Shown here: piece after piece, positions 43,759 to 52,722 of the stretch
How positions within the stretch are numbered: position 1 is the first letter of the stretch
Layout of the letters: each line of letters begins with the position of its first letter
NCBI GenBank assembly: GCA_026125285.1
Contig: JAHCLO010000003.1
Span: forward strand, 228,661 to 292,660
From: Verrucomicrobiia bacterium
GTDB taxonomy: Bacteria; Verrucomicrobiota; Verrucomicrobiia; Limisphaerales; JADLHS01
Length of the DNA stretch: 64,000 nt
Reading direction: 5' to 3'
Translations under genes and position numbers: made by a program
Notes under the pieces: model-generated
What the model was told of the DNA's origin: nothing
The model's input: the letters and a program-made list of their open reading frames with translations, nothing else
The model's database searches: none

Positions 43759-45723
43759 TCAACTCTCCGGCTGGTCGTGTTTCGGATAAAAGCGGTGACG
43801 GAACGGGTAGCTCATCGCGATGGTCTCGATGAGTACAGTCGCGCGCCAATCGTTGGTCGCCAGGGCCGTCATGGCATCATCAATAACGCAGTTGTCGAAC
43901 TTGTTCAACTCCCGACCGAAGGCGAAGCCGGTCATTTTTCGGGCCAGATGCCGCATGATTCGCTCTTTGCGGGCCATGAGCACCTGCTTCAAACCATCCG
44001 GTCCTTCATAGACTTCGCCGGACGGCAACGTGCCTTTGGCCTCGACGGGTTCGCCGTGCAATTCCTCACGCCAGCGGCCCAATGAGTCGAAATTCTCCAA
44101 ACCGAAACCGAGCGGGTCCATCTTGTCGTGGCAGGCGGCGCACTCGGCTTTGACGCGATGGAGCTCGAGTTGTTTGCGCAGAGAGAGTCCACCCGGCTTC
44201 TCAGCGGCTTTTTCGTCCAACGCAGGTACGTCGGGCGGTGGCGGCGGAATTTTGTCACCCAACAATGATTCAAGGAGCCAGCGACCGCGCAAGACCGGAC
44301 TGGTGCGCACTGGGTAGGACGTGAGCGCGTGAACGCCGGCCATCCCGATCAAACCGCCGCGCCGCGCATCGGCCAGTTGAACGTACTGTAGCTCGTCGCC
44401 CTGCACGCCGGGCAGTCCGTAAAGCTGCGCGAGCCGCGCGTTCGCGAAGGTGTATCGGCTGTCAATCAACTCCAGCAACGACCGATCTTCGCGAACCAGA
44501 TGATTGAAGAAGGTGGCGACTTCGCCCTTCATCGCGCGAGCCAGGGCAGCATCGAACTCGGGGAACTTTGTGGGGTCGGGTTTCACCTCGCCGCCGAGTT
44601 GGTCGAGATTGAGCCATTGCAGCGCGAAGCGTTCGCCCAGCGCCGCCGCCTTGGGGTCCTTCAACATTCGATCCAGTTGAGCGCGATAGATGTTGGTGTC
44701 GGAAAGCTTGCCCAACTCGGCCAGTGTCAGCAGTTCCACATCGGGCATGGAGGACCAGAGGAAATAGGAAAGCTTGCTGGCGAGCGGGACATCAGCCAAC
44801 GGTTGGACGCCGGTAACAGACGGCTCTGGTTCAGCCAGGAAGAGGAAGTGCGGTGATATGAGCGCGCCCTGCACGGCGAGCCGGATCGAGGCAGCGAAAC
44901 TGTCGCCGCGCGCGTCGGCGCGCATGAACAACTTCATCAACTCATCCACCTCCGGTTCTGTGACCGGCCGGCGCCAGGCCCGCCGGGTGAAGGCCGCGAT
45001 GACTTCGCGCGCGGCCGGCTCGACTTTCCCGAACCAGCCCGGCTGACGAAACAGCAGTCGCTCCCGGGCGGCGCGCAATTCGCGGGTCTGTCCGCGCGGA
45101 GAATCGGGCAGCACCTGCTGCGTCACCTGTTCGGCCGCGGCGAGATACTTCTCGATGTGAATCGAAGAAGTGAAGAGCGTGTCGCCCGTGGTGTCGAAAC
45201 CCTCGCCGCCGCCGCCGTCGGCAGGCAGCAGTTGTTCCAGTTTGAAATCGTGCTCGACGCCGAAAAGGTCGCGGATGGTGTTGATATATTCGGCGCGATT
45301 GAGCCGGCGGCTCATCACGTAACCGCGGTAGTAACTGGCCGTGCGGTCGGAGGCGATTTGATTGCAATCGGGTTGCTCGACCTTGGGCAGTTTGCGGAGG
45401 AAACCCATCATCTTTTCGAACTGGCCGTAGTTCAGTTCGCCGGCTTTCTTGGGTGGCATTTCGTAAGCCTGAACCCGTTGCAGGACATTTTGCCAGAGTT
45501 CGGGTTCAGCCTTGATGTCATCGAACGATTTGAACCGCTCGAGATTGAGATCGCCTTTGAGAGCGTCCGCATCGTGGCAATCATAACATTTCCGCTCCAT
45601 CAATGGGCGGATGTCTTTGAGGTAATCCTCGGCGAGATCGGCGTGAGCCATCGGGTTAAAAGCCGTCAGCGTGGCGAAAATGGCCACGGTCAAGCTGCGG
45701 ACTAATCGGGCATGCTGGATCAC
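43759..45723 (-). CDS. DUF1587/1592/1588/1585 cytochrome-like protein
   Basis: A 654-aa secreted protein. A signal (GTG start, SLTVAIFATLTAFNPMAHA) is followed by a PSCyt heme site KCYDCHDADALKG (CxxCH), DUF1587 (YRGYVMSRRLNRAEYINTIRDLFG), DUF1592 and DUF1588 (EKPGGLSLRKQLELHR) and a second CxxCH (ECAACHDKMDPLGFGLENFD) before DUF1585 (MTGFAFGREL). It should bind two hemes c and forms a functional pair with the downstream DUF1552 gene. Confidence 0.93.
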   Translation of the reverse strand: MIQHARLVRSLTVAIFATLTAFNPMAHADLAEDYLKDIRPLMERKCYDCHDADALKGDLNLERFKSFDDIKAEPELWQNVLQRVQAYEMPPKKAGELNYGQFEKMMGFLRKLPKVEQPDCNQIASDRTASYYRGYVMSRRLNRAEYINTIRDLFGVEHDFKLEQLLPADGGGGEGFDTTGDTLFTSSIHIEKYLAAAEQVTQQVLPDSPRGQTRELRAARERLLFRQPGWFGKVEPAAREVIAAFTRRAWRRPVTEPEVDELMKLFMRADARGDSFAASIRLAVQGALISPHFLFLAEPEPSVTGVQPLADVPLASKLSYFLWSSMPDVELLTLAELGKLSDTNIYRAQLDRMLKDPKAAALGERFALQWLNLDQLGGEVKPDPTKFPEFDAALARAMKGEVATFFNHLVREDRSLLELIDSRYTFANARLAQLYGLPGVQGDELQYVQLADARRGGLIGMAGVHALTSYPVRTSPVLRGRWLLESLLGDKIPPPPPDVPALDEKAAEKPGGLSLRKQLELHRVKAECAACHDKMDPLGFGLENFDSLGRWREELHGEPVEAKGTLPSGEVYEGPDGLKQVLMARKERIMRHLARKMTGFAFGRELNKFDNCVIDDAMTALATNDWRATVLIETIAMSYPFRHRFYPKHDQPES

Positions 45724-45782
45724 GCGACCATTATATGCCGCAGACCAGGCGGGATGTCCATTGCCGGAATTGGCAAACGCAG

Positions 45783-45857
45783 TGGAGCGCCGATCTCCGA
45801 ACCGGCGCGTTGATGATCTCGACCGAATTGAGCCGGGTCGGAGACCGGCGCTCCGAC
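45783..45857. repeat. Palindromic repeat, family B
   Basis: Left arm GGAGCGCCGATCTCCGAACC and right arm complementary to GTCGGAGCGCCGGTCTCCGA. It lies between the cytochrome gene and the superoxide dismutase gene and shares arms with 23461-23530. Confidence 0.75.
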
Positions 45858-45882
45858 CACGGTGCGGAACTCGTTGGTGAAA

Positions 45883-46647
45883 TTACTTCACCAGCTTCGC
45901 GTAACGCTCGGCCACAAAATCCCAGTTCACCACGTTCCACCACGCGGTGATGTAATCAGCACGCTTGTTCTGGTATTTGAGATAGTAGGCGTGTTCCCAG
46001 ACATCAACGCCCAGCAGCGGTTGCGCGCCCTGGGTGATGGGATTGTCCTGATTGGCGGTGGCTTGAATCGCGAGTTTGCCCTGCTGGACGACCAGCCAGG
46101 CCCAACCGCTGCCGAATTGTCCCAAGCCTGCTTTGGCAAACTCGTCCTTGAAAGCGGCAAAGTTTCCAAAGCTCATTTCAATGGCTTTGGCGAGTTCACC
46201 CTTGGGTTCACCACCGCCGCCTTCCTTCATCATCTTCCAGAACAGCGCGTGATTGTAATGTCCGCCGCCGTTGTTACGGACGGCCGTGCGGATTTTTTCG
46301 GGAACGGAATTCAATCGGGTGGAATTGAGATTCCCAAGTAGTGCGTCGAGAAGAACGTCGTAGCTGGGGACGGAGAACAGATTCTTGATGTCGGGAAAAT
46401 CAGCGAAGGCTCTGTTCAGGTTATCCACGTAAGCCTTGTGGTGGCGACCGTGGTGAATCTCCATCGTCTGCGCGTCAATGTGCGGTTCGAGCGCGTCCGA
46501 GGCATAAGGCAGCGGCGGCAACGTGAATGGATCAGTCTGGCGGTTTCCGCCTGAACTGATTCTTCCTTGTGCGATTGCGCCGGGAACAACGGCAGCGGCC
46601 GTGGCAACCAGCGCGGTCGTCTTGATAGCTTGGCGTCGAGTCATCAT
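45883..46647 (-). CDS. Exported Fe/Mn superoxide dismutase
   Basis: A 254-aa enzyme with a twin-arginine signal ([20 protein letters not shown]). The metal ligands appear in [29 protein letters not shown] and [17 protein letters not shown] (DxWEH). GSGWAWLVV is a further signature. Export suggests it detoxifies superoxide outside the cytoplasm. Its start overlaps the stop of the nucleotidyltransferase gene by 4 bp, so the two may be translated together. Confidence 0.93.
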   Translation of the reverse strand: MMTRRQAIKTTALVATAAAVVPGAIAQGRISSGGNRQTDPFTLPPLPYASDALEPHIDAQTMEIHHGRHHKAYVDNLNRAFADFPDIKNLFSVPSYDVLLDALLGNLNSTRLNSVPEKIRTAVRNNGGGHYNHALFWKMMKEGGGGEPKGELAKAIEMSFGNFAAFKDEFAKAGLGQFGSGWAWLVVQQGKLAIQATANQDNPITQGAQPLLGVDVWEHAYYLKYQNKRADYITAWWNVVNWDFVAERYAKLVK

Positions 46648-47147
46648 GGTATGAGTCCTTTCTTTTTTAGCAGTTCGGCGAGAAAGATGCGATCCAGCGC
46701 GTCCTTCTCACGGTGGGTTTGTTTGGTTTTCCACAGCAGTTCAGGATTGGCAAAGGGAACGTTGACGCCGGCGATTTCCGTGAATGTGATGTCGCGGCTG
46801 GCTTCCTCGTAACCGATGCCGCAGGCCTGCCCCATCAAGTCCACGACAAATTCGTCACCGACGCGAACGACGAGACATTCCTTGAAGTCCTCGGCCGTGA
46901 CTTCCCGCACGGCGCCGTCCGGCAGTTGCAGCATGGCGGCTTTGACTCGCGCAAAGTTCTCGGGCGAGGTGTCAATCAAGAGATCAATGTCAGAAGTCGC
47001 CCGCGCGAATCCGCTCTGGATGATGGCGAACCCGCCGAGCACGATATATTTTGCGCCCGCCTCATTGAGAAAGCGACACAGGGAAACGAGGTCATCGGTG
47101 TTGGCGAGCCGAGGTTCTAACGGCGGGTGATCATCTGGAGTTTCCAC
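46644..47147 (-). CDS. Nucleotidyltransferase (AbiEii/DUF6036-like)
   Basis: A 167-aa protein with GTG start. [24 protein letters not shown] is the Gly-rich loop plus DID of the pol-beta-type nucleotidyltransferases, and FVVDLMGQ holds the third acidic residue. [21 protein letters not shown] is the conserved tail. Such genes are often the toxin or modifying half of toxin-antitoxin modules. It overlaps the upstream 65-aa gene by 31 bp. Confidence 0.85.
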   Translation of the reverse strand: METPDDHPPLEPRLANTDDLVSLCRFLNEAGAKYIVLGGFAIIQSGFARATSDIDLLIDTSPENFARVKAAMLQLPDGAVREVTAEDFKECLVVRVGDEFVVDLMGQACGIGYEEASRDITFTEIAGVNVPFANPELLWKTKQTHREKDALDRIFLAELLKKKGLIP

Positions 47148-47314
47148 GCATCGGCCTCCTCGAAGGTTTTGAATCGCCAGACGCCCTTGGGCATGTAGGG
47201 ACGAGTGCCACGCACCGCAGCGACCAGCTTAAGAAATCCGTTGGCCGTCTCGACATTGACCTTGGGCTGGCCCTTCCGGCCCACGACTTTCATCGGAAAT
47301 TCGTCTGGCTGCAT
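47117..47314 (-). CDS. Small hypothetical partner of the nucleotidyltransferase
   Basis: Encodes about 65 aa: MQPDEFPMKVVGRKGQPKVN, then FLKLVAAVRGTRPYMPKGVW and [19 protein letters not shown]. The RFKTFEEAxxW phrase is typical of short proteins before nucleotidyltransferase genes. It overlaps that gene by 31 bp. An ATG seven codons downstream (MKVVGRK) is an alternative start. It may be the antitoxin; not proven. Confidence 0.65.
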   Translation of the reverse strand: MQPDEFPMKVVGRKGQPKVNVETANGFLKLVAAVRGTRPYMPKGVWRFKTFEEADAWKLQMITRR

Positions 47315-47379
47315 GACTTCAATTAACCCCAAACGGGACGGTTATCGAGTTCTTTTATTCGGTCCGGCGAGCTTGAAGT

Positions 47380-48510
47380 CTATTCTCCATGAACCTCCGC
47401 ATACACTTTCACCAAACCTTTCTCCAGCGCCTCCCAATCCGCCGCCGTGGTTTCCCAGCCACTGCTGAAACGCAGTACCTGCGTTACTTGTCCAGCCTTG
47501 TAGCCCATCGCGCTCAGGACGTGCGATGGTTCTTCCTTGCCCGTCGTGCAGGCGGAACCGGTGCTGACAGCGAAGCCGGCTTTGTCGAGGCGCGTGACCC
47601 AGCGTTGCTGCCCGCCCTCGGGCATTAGCGCGGAGGTGGTGTTCCACAAGCGCGGCGAATTCGCACCGACGACGGTTGAGCCCGGCACCTGGCGCAACAG
47701 AAGTTTCTCGAACTTCTCCTTCCACACCGCGCGATGTTCGTGGTTGCCCTCGGCGATTTGCTTTTCACGCACTTCCAACGCGGCAAGCAAGGCGAGAATG
47801 ATCGGGACATTTTCCGTTCCGGCGCGCTGGCCGCGTTCCTGTTTGCCGCCGAACAGGAGCGAGGCGATTTTGCCGCGATGCGGGGCTTTGAGGAAACCCA
47901 CACCGCGCGGGCCGCCAAATTTGTGCGCCGCGCCACTGACGTAATCGCAATCGCCGAGGCCCGCGGCGGGCATTTTGCCGAGCCATTGGACGGCGTCGGT
48001 GAAGAACGGGACTTCGTAGGTCTGGCAGATGGCGTGGAGTTCGCGCCAGGGTTGGATGACGCCGGTCTCGTTGTTCGCCGCCATCACGCCGACCAGGCCG
48101 GGGCGCGTGTCGGCCATTTCATTGGCGAACCATTCCATGTCCACCACGCCATCGTGCGTGACGGGAATCAGCCGCGCGCGCTTGCCGAAATAATGCTTCG
48201 TGGAATCGTGAACGCACGGATGCTCGATGGCGCTGATCCAAATCTCAGACTTCGCGTCGAGAGTTTGCGCGAAGTGGTGCGTGAGCATGTTATTCGCCTC
48301 AGTCGCGCCGCTGGTCCAGATGATGTCGGCGGGATGGCAGCCGAGAAAATGCGCGAGTTTTTCCCGCGCCGCGCTCATGGCTTTATTCGCCGCCAACCCG
48401 AATGTGTGCGGACTGGACGGATTGCCGTGGATTTTCTCCGTGGCTTCCAACCAGGCTTCGCGGGCCTCGCGCATCACCGGCGCAGTGGCGTTGTGATCAA
48501 AGTAAAGCAT
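47380..48510 (-). CDS. Cysteine desulfurase (NifS/IscS family)
   Basis: A 376-aa PLP enzyme that takes sulfur from cysteine. YFDHNATAPVM at the start, IWTSGATEANNM, AANNETGVIQPW, FFTDAVQWLGK, the PLP lysine in SGAAHKFGGPRGVG and the active-site cysteine in STGSACTTGKEEPSHVL are all present. Length is usual for class I or II NifS-like enzymes. No isc or suf scaffold gene is near; it is followed by a repeat and then mutY on the same strand in the other order. Confidence 0.93.
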   Translation of the reverse strand: MLYFDHNATAPVMREAREAWLEATEKIHGNPSSPHTFGLAANKAMSAAREKLAHFLGCHPADIIWTSGATEANNMLTHHFAQTLDAKSEIWISAIEHPCVHDSTKHYFGKRARLIPVTHDGVVDMEWFANEMADTRPGLVGVMAANNETGVIQPWRELHAICQTYEVPFFTDAVQWLGKMPAAGLGDCDYVSGAAHKFGGPRGVGFLKAPHRGKIASLLFGGKQERGQRAGTENVPIILALLAALEVREKQIAEGNHEHRAVWKEKFEKLLLRQVPGSTVVGANSPRLWNTTSALMPEGGQQRWVTRLDKAGFAVSTGSACTTGKEEPSHVLSAMGYKAGQVTQVLRFSSGWETTAADWEALEKGLVKVYAEVHGE

Positions 48511-48590
48511 CCGGGTTCAGGATAGGAAAAGCAGAGTGGTGGGACAAATCCGAATTCCGAAGTCCGAAACCAAAGGCGGACGGTCGTGCC

Positions 48591-48708
48591 GTAGTGCTGA
48601 TTTCCAAATCGGCTCTGTCGCGGGTTTCCAAACCCGCAGACTGCACGACTTCGCACGCTCTGCTGATTTGGAAATCGGCGATACTGCAGGTTTGGAAACC
48701 TGCGCTAC
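48591..48708. repeat. Palindromic repeat, family A
   Basis: Begins GTAGTGCTGATTTCCAAATC and ends with the inverse of GTAGCGCAGGTTTCCAAACC; each arm has inner hairpins of GGTTTCCAAACC type. It shares the family A design with 21746-21878. Its end overlaps the mutY stop codon, so the repeat supplies the last residues and the TAG of mutY. Confidence 0.82.
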
Positions 48709-49883
48709 GATCTTTTGCGCAGACTGGCGTTCGCGGATACGGCGTCGAGAATTCTTTTATGGGCACTGGTGAAGGCGAGGCGGTGAAGTTGGTTGGGGGT
48801 GAGCCAGTGGCCGGTAATGCCGGTGGAGGAATCCGCGAGTTGCGCGCGCCAGGCTTCGAGCGTAATGCGGTAGCGCGTGATTGAGTGTTTGATGACGCAG
48901 ACAGGTCTGGTGGCGGAGAGGAGGAAATCGCTTTGCTGGTAGGGCGCGTCAGTCCGCCGGGCGCCGTTCGTTGATTGCGGGGCGGCGGCGCGCACGGAGT
49001 GACGCGCCCTACCGGTGGCTGCTCCGACTTCGACGTTCGGGAATTCCCACAGATGCGCGTTCACCACTCCAGCGGGTCGTTGGCGGACGAGCAATTTGCC
49101 ATTGCGCTCAACGATGAAGGCGAGGAAGCGGCGGCTCGTAGGTTTGATTGGCTTGGCGAGCTTCGGGAGCTGCTCCTGCAAACCCTGTCTCCGCGCGATG
49201 CAGAGTCTGTTGACGGAGCAGGCGGCGCAGTTCGGCGAGCGCGGCGTGCAGATGAGTGCGCCGAGTTCCATGAGGGATTGATTGAGATGGGAGCAGGGTG
49301 ATGCGTGATGCGTGATGTGTGATGCGTGGAGGATCAGGCCTTCCGCGAGTTGCCAGAGCCGCGTGTTGGTTTTCTTTTCGCGCGGGTCGGCGGTGATGCC
49401 AAAGACGCGGGTGAGGACGCGGATGACGTTGCCATCGAGGATTGGCTTGGGTTGGTTGAAGGCGATGCTGCAAATCGCACCGGCGGTGTAGCGGCCAATG
49501 CCGGGCAGGGCGAGGATGGCGTCGAAGTCTTCGGGGAATCGGCCGTCGTGCTGCACGACGACTTGTTGCGCGGCGCGTTGGAGGTTGCGGACGCGGGTGT
49601 AGTAGCCGAGTCCTTCCCAGAGTTTGTGCAGCTTGGCGGGCGAGGCTTGAGCGGCGGCGGCCAGCGTGGGCAGTTCGCGCATCCAACGTTCCCAATAGGG
49701 AATGACGGTCTTTACCTGCGTCTGCTGGAGCATGATCTCCGAAACCCAAACCGCGTAGGGATCGCGGGTGCGACGCCAGGGAAGGTCGCGGGCGTTGGTG
49801 GCAAACCAGTCGAGCAGAGCGGCGACGAGTCGCTCCAGTTTTGAATTCTGAGTTTTGAATCTTGAGTTCAGAAAATTGTGAAC
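48705..49883 (-). CDS. mutY: A/G-specific adenine glycosylase (MutY), 5' end unresolved
   Basis: Removes adenine mispaired with 8-oxoguanine. Seen: DLPWRRTRDPYAVWVSEIMLQQTQV, WEGLGYYTRVRNLQRAA, the helix-hairpin-helix LPGIGRYTAGAICSIAF with the catalytic D in ILDGNVIRVLTRVFG, the 4Fe-4S cysteines (CTPRSPNCAACSVNRLC) and a C-terminal NUDIX-like domain. No ATG, GTG or TTG lies in frame between the group II intron end (about 49886) and LERLVAALLDWF, so the start is lost, inside the intron or made by splicing. Repeat-encoded insertions lie near 49298-49330 and at 48939-49012. Confidence 0.88.
   Translation of the reverse strand, partial: VHNFLNSRFKTQNSKLERLVAALLDWFATNARDLPWRRTRDPYAVWVSEIMLQQTQVKTVIPYWERWMRELPTLAAAAQASPAKLHKLWEGLGYYTRVRNLQRAAQQVVVQHDGRFPEDFDAILALPGIGRYTAGAICSIAFNQPKPILDGNVIRVLTRVFGITADPREKKTNTRLWQLAEGLILHASHITHHASPCSHLNQSLMELGALICTPRSPNCAACSVNRLCIARRQGLQEQLPKLAKPIKPTSRRFLAFIVERNGKLLVRQRPAGVVNAHLWEFPNVEVGAATGRARHSVRAAAPQSTNGARRTDAPYQQSDFLLSATRPVCVIKHSITRYRITLEAWRAQLADSSTGITGHWLTPNQLHRLAFTSAHKRILDAVSANASLRKRS
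48939..49012. repeat. Palindromic repeat, family C, inside mutY
   Basis: Inverted arms GTAGGGCGCGTCAGTCCGCC and GTAGGGCGCGTCACTCCGTG (the second on the other strand). Read in the mutY frame it gives a GRARHSVRAAAPQSTNGARR-type segment within the NUDIX-like domain. Same family as 12151-12226. Confidence 0.82.
49298..49330. repeat. TGATGCGTGA tandem words inside mutY
   Basis: Tandem TGATGCGTGATGCG-type words, translated on the minus strand as LHASHITHHAS between the HhH domain and the cluster cysteines. Related words occur in mutL near 62080-62104 (HASRITHH) and near 63485. Confidence 0.65.
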
Positions 49884-49963
49884 CAGTAGAGTAGAGAGGC
49901 GCGCGGAAATGGAATTGAACCGACCGCAGTTGTCAGTATCCGCGCGCGCGCCTCTCCCTCGTC

Positions 49964-49996
49964 GAACCGGACATGGAGATTTCCCCCATCCGGCTC
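49964..49996 (-). ncRNA. Group II intron domain V
   Basis: Minus-strand hairpin GAGCCGGATGGGGGAAATCT followed by a loop and the closing CATGTCCGGTTC; 33 nt, close to the usual 34-nt domain V, the catalytic core of the ribozyme. Confidence 0.8.
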
Positions 49997-50025
49997 TCGC
50001 CAGAGACGTCTCTGCCAGAAAGCAT

Positions 50026-51372
50026 TCACAAGGCAATCAAGCCCAGGTGTTGCAGATGAGCATACAAGCTGACGCCTTCTCGGGCTCGCCACCCGCGCTG
50101 ACTGCGCCGTTTCAGGTGCTTGCCCAAGCGGCAGCGCACAAAATGGTTGAGGTCACGAAACGTCGCCCGCGGATATCCCAGACCAAAGTAATTGGCCCAG
50201 CCTCGCAGGTTTCGATTCAGTCGCCCAATCAACTCCGGCATCGGTGTATAGCACTGTTTGGCATTGATGAGCGCCCGCACCGCTTCCCGTTCCCGCTGCC
50301 TCGCCTTGCGGGAGGGTTGCAGGTTCCAATAGCGTTGCCGCCGCCCATACTGGTCCCGGTCATACCGAAAGGTGTAACCCAGAAAGTCCAGGCTCTGGCC
50401 GTGGCGCCGCAGGTCCAACACGCGAGTCTTCTCCCGGTTGATTTGCAATCCCAGCCAGCCTTCCAGTTTACCTTCAATCCAGCCCCGCAGTTGTGGACTG
50501 ATATAGCGGGCCATCACCACAAAGTCGTCCGCATAGCGAACCAGCTTCGCGTTGGCCCAGTGCGCTGGTCCGTCCCCACGCTCAAAGAGGTGGTCGAACC
50601 AGTGCAGATACACATTGGCCAGCAACGGACTCAAGACTCCCCCTTGCGGTGTGCCTTTGTCGTTGCGCCGCACCGTCGGCGGTTTGCCCTCTTTGCCCTC
50701 TTCCACCACCGGTGCTCTCAGCCACTGTTTGATCAGTCCCAGAACCGAGCCGTCCACCACGCGCATCCTCACACAGGCAATTAGTTTGTCGTGCGGTATG
50801 CTGTCGAAGTAGCCGGCAAGGTCCGCGTCGTATACTGCCGTTCGGCCCGTCTTGAGGTGCTCGCGGATGGTGCGCAGTGCGTCGTGTGCCGACCTGCCGG
50901 GTCGAAACCCGTAGGAACTCTCCTCGAAATCCGCTTCGAAGATCGGTTCCAGTATCAGCTTCACCGCCGCCTGCACCACCCGGTCTCGCACCGTCGGAAT
51001 GCCCAACGGCCGTTGTTTTCCATTGGGCTTGGGGATATAGACTCTGAGCACTGCTTTGGCCCGATACGTCCGTTCCTGCAAGCTCCGTTGGATCTCTTCC
51101 ACATACGCTGCCTCCCTTTCGGGCGTGGCCACGATTTGTTCGATGCTCACCCCATCTACTCCCGGTGCGCCCTCGTTGCGCCGAACCGCGGCCCATGCCG
51201 CTTCCAGCACGTCCCGCCGACACACCAGTCCGTAGAGGCTGTAGAAGCGAAACCGCTTCTGTTGTTTGGCTTTCTGTCCCAGCTTCTGTCTCAGTTCACG
51301 GACGCTCGGCGGCAGGATCGCTTCTCGAAACGAGATCTCGTCCACCGCTTGTTCTGTCGTAGAAGTCTTCAC
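50026..51372 (-). CDS. ltrA: Group II intron reverse transcriptase/maturase
   Basis: A 448-aa protein starting at GTG. Reverse transcriptase motifs: [86 protein letters not shown] and the catalytic YADD ([13 protein letters not shown]). The maturase (X) domain follows with [19 protein letters not shown]. No HNH endonuclease domain is present, so target choice may depend on replication forks or single-stranded DNA. The protein should help the intron splice and move. Confidence 0.95.
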   Translation of the reverse strand: MKTSTTEQAVDEISFREAILPPSVRELRQKLGQKAKQQKRFRFYSLYGLVCRRDVLEAAWAAVRRNEGAPGVDGVSIEQIVATPEREAAYVEEIQRSLQERTYRAKAVLRVYIPKPNGKQRPLGIPTVRDRVVQAAVKLILEPIFEADFEESSYGFRPGRSAHDALRTIREHLKTGRTAVYDADLAGYFDSIPHDKLIACVRMRVVDGSVLGLIKQWLRAPVVEEGKEGKPPTVRRNDKGTPQGGVLSPLLANVYLHWFDHLFERGDGPAHWANAKLVRYADDFVVMARYISPQLRGWIEGKLEGWLGLQINREKTRVLDLRRHGQSLDFLGYTFRYDRDQYGRRQRYWNLQPSRKARQREREAVRALINAKQCYTPMPELIGRLNRNLRGWANYFGLGYPRATFRDLNHFVRCRLGKHLKRRSQRGWRAREGVSLYAHLQHLGLIAL

Positions 51373-51955
51373 CTCAATCAGCTCCGTTCACCTCTAACTC
51401 GGCATGTCCCTGGCCAGGGCTCCTTGGCTCCATCCCGACTTGATCGGAACTTCTCAGCTACTATGAGCCCATCCGACACCGCGATTCGGCCCTGCAGACG
51501 GTTATGGCTTCCCGTCCAAGGTTGTCCTCCGAGAACACCGAACCGGGTCTCCCAAGTTCCTGCTGGTTCTTTCCGCGCGCGCTGTCTCCTCTCACCCCGG
51601 GGAGTTCGATCGGTGCGTCGGGTCGTTGCTTCCCGACCGATGCTGGCTTCACCATTTCCGGCAGGCTGGCCACTCCCACTTTTGTGTAACGAGGCCGAAC
51701 CGAGTTCGCGGGACGCTACGGCTCGCGCGTTTGCCTTCCCCAGCCTCAACGGGCGGGATCGCTCCCATCCGCTTCGGAGTCGGCTACATGACTTTCGACC
51801 AATTATCATGATTAACTCTTCTCAGTTAACTAGAACCAGCCAAGCTTGCTTGGCGCTTTCCGAAATACACCAAACACACGAAAGTTGAACGGAGAAAATG
51901 GCGTGCGTGGCTGGCAAGCGTTGACGTACCGGAACCCTTGAGGCACGATACAGAC

Positions 51956-52201
51956 ATGACAAAAGAGACGTTGCTGAACATTGACAACCGCCGCCCGTTT
52001 CAACCCTATGCGCTGCGGCTCAACAACGGTGACGTAGTTCGGATCGAACGCCCGGAGCACTGCCTGATTACAGAGGATGAAGAAACCCTCGTGTACAACG
52101 AACGGGGTGGTCGTCTCAAATTCATTGCCATCGCCAACATTACGATGATTGAGGAAAACGGGCGACGGGCACGTGGAACTCGGACGCGCCGAGGGGCTTG
52201 A
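51956..52201 (+). CDS. Small conserved hypothetical protein
   Basis: An 81-aa protein, MTKETLLNIDNRRPFQPYAL then RLNNGDVVRIERPEHCLITE and LKFIAIANITMIEENG. The RPFQPYxLxLxxGxxxxxxxPEH pattern matches a short family common in Planctomycetes and Verrucomicrobia. Function unknown. It overlaps the degenerate ParE-like reading on the opposite strand by a few bases. Confidence 0.65.
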   Translation: MTKETLLNIDNRRPFQPYALRLNNGDVVRIERPEHCLITEDEETLVYNERGGRLKFIAIANITMIEENGRRARGTRTRRGA

Positions 52202-52351
52202 CAAGCTTATGTGGCCGAGTTCGGGCTGGCTGGCCAGCTCTGAGACGGCTTCTTTGATCTCCTGCTCAACGCGATCCGTCGCATCAAGTTTGTCGCGGGC
52301 GATGTATTCCCAAGTCTCCAGCAGATCGGGTCGGGCCTCTGGCGATAAATG
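52199..52351 (-). pseudogene. ParE/RelE toxin remnant
   Basis: The minus strand after the ParD-like gene reads HLSPEARPDLLETWEYIARD, then KLDATDRVEQEIKEAVSELA and SQPELGH, clearly the N-terminal half of a ParE/RelE toxin. There is no usable start in frame; a GTG just after the antitoxin gene is one base out of frame, as if a base was lost from an F-H codon pair. After GH the similarity stops where the opposite-strand gene begins. So the toxin is frameshifted and truncated. Confidence 0.7.
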
Positions 52352-52354
52352 AAC

Positions 52355-52591
52355 TCACCGATTTAGCCCCGCGCGTCGCTGGCGGCTGTGCTCGCGGATT
52401 TCCGCGTGAACCTGCACGCTGGGAATCTTCTCGCCCCACTTCAATTGCGTCTGGCCCACTTCGATTTCAGCGTTCAGCTTTCGGCGCAGCGCCTCACGAT
52501 TCTCGCGCAGTTCGAGCCATTCCAAAAGCGCTTCCGCCTGGGTTTCATTCAGGTGTGTCACTCTCTTGACGGCAAATTCGACGCGGCTCAT
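52355..52591 (-). CDS. ParD-like antitoxin
   Basis: A 78-aa protein starting MSRVEFAVKRVTHLNETQAE followed by ALLEWLELRENREALRRKLN and AEIEVGQTQLKWGEKIPSVQ. The LNAEIEVGxxQLxxGExIP segment is typical of ParD-type antitoxins that neutralise ParE toxins. It precedes the toxin remnant on the same strand. The module is probably inactive because the toxin is broken. Confidence 0.75.
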   Translation of the reverse strand: MSRVEFAVKRVTHLNETQAEALLEWLELRENREALRRKLNAEIEVGQTQLKWGEKIPSVQVHAEIREHSRQRRAGLNR

Positions 52592-52722
52592 GCGGCAGAA
52601 GCTACCTTGCTTTCGGGGTAACAACAAGCCTGCAAACAAAGCACGATTCCGAATTTTCGAACCACGAAATACACGAAGCACACGAAAATTGAACGGAGAA
52701 AATGTCCCGCGGTGGCCCGCGA

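Larger units (their letters stand above)
49886..51830 (-). mobile_element. Group II intron
   Basis: A retroelement of about 1945 bp encoding a reverse transcriptase/maturase in domain IV. The 3' end is set by domain V (49964-49996) and a GC-rich domain VI stem ending in CTCTAC (49886). The 5' end near 51830 is supported by a 9-base match: exon bases 51832-51840 (AGAACCAGC on the plus strand) pair with 51562-51570 (GCTGGTTCT), as IBS1 and EBS1 should. The 5' consensus GUGYG is not clear (GTTAAC is seen), so that end may be off by a base or two. A hairpin GCCAAGC/GCTTGGC lies just outside the 5' end. Confidence 0.82.

Noticed and set aside
52149-52352. Possible 67-codon plus-strand gene
   Set aside because: It is antisense to a clear ParE-like remnant and Ser-rich without any family pattern.
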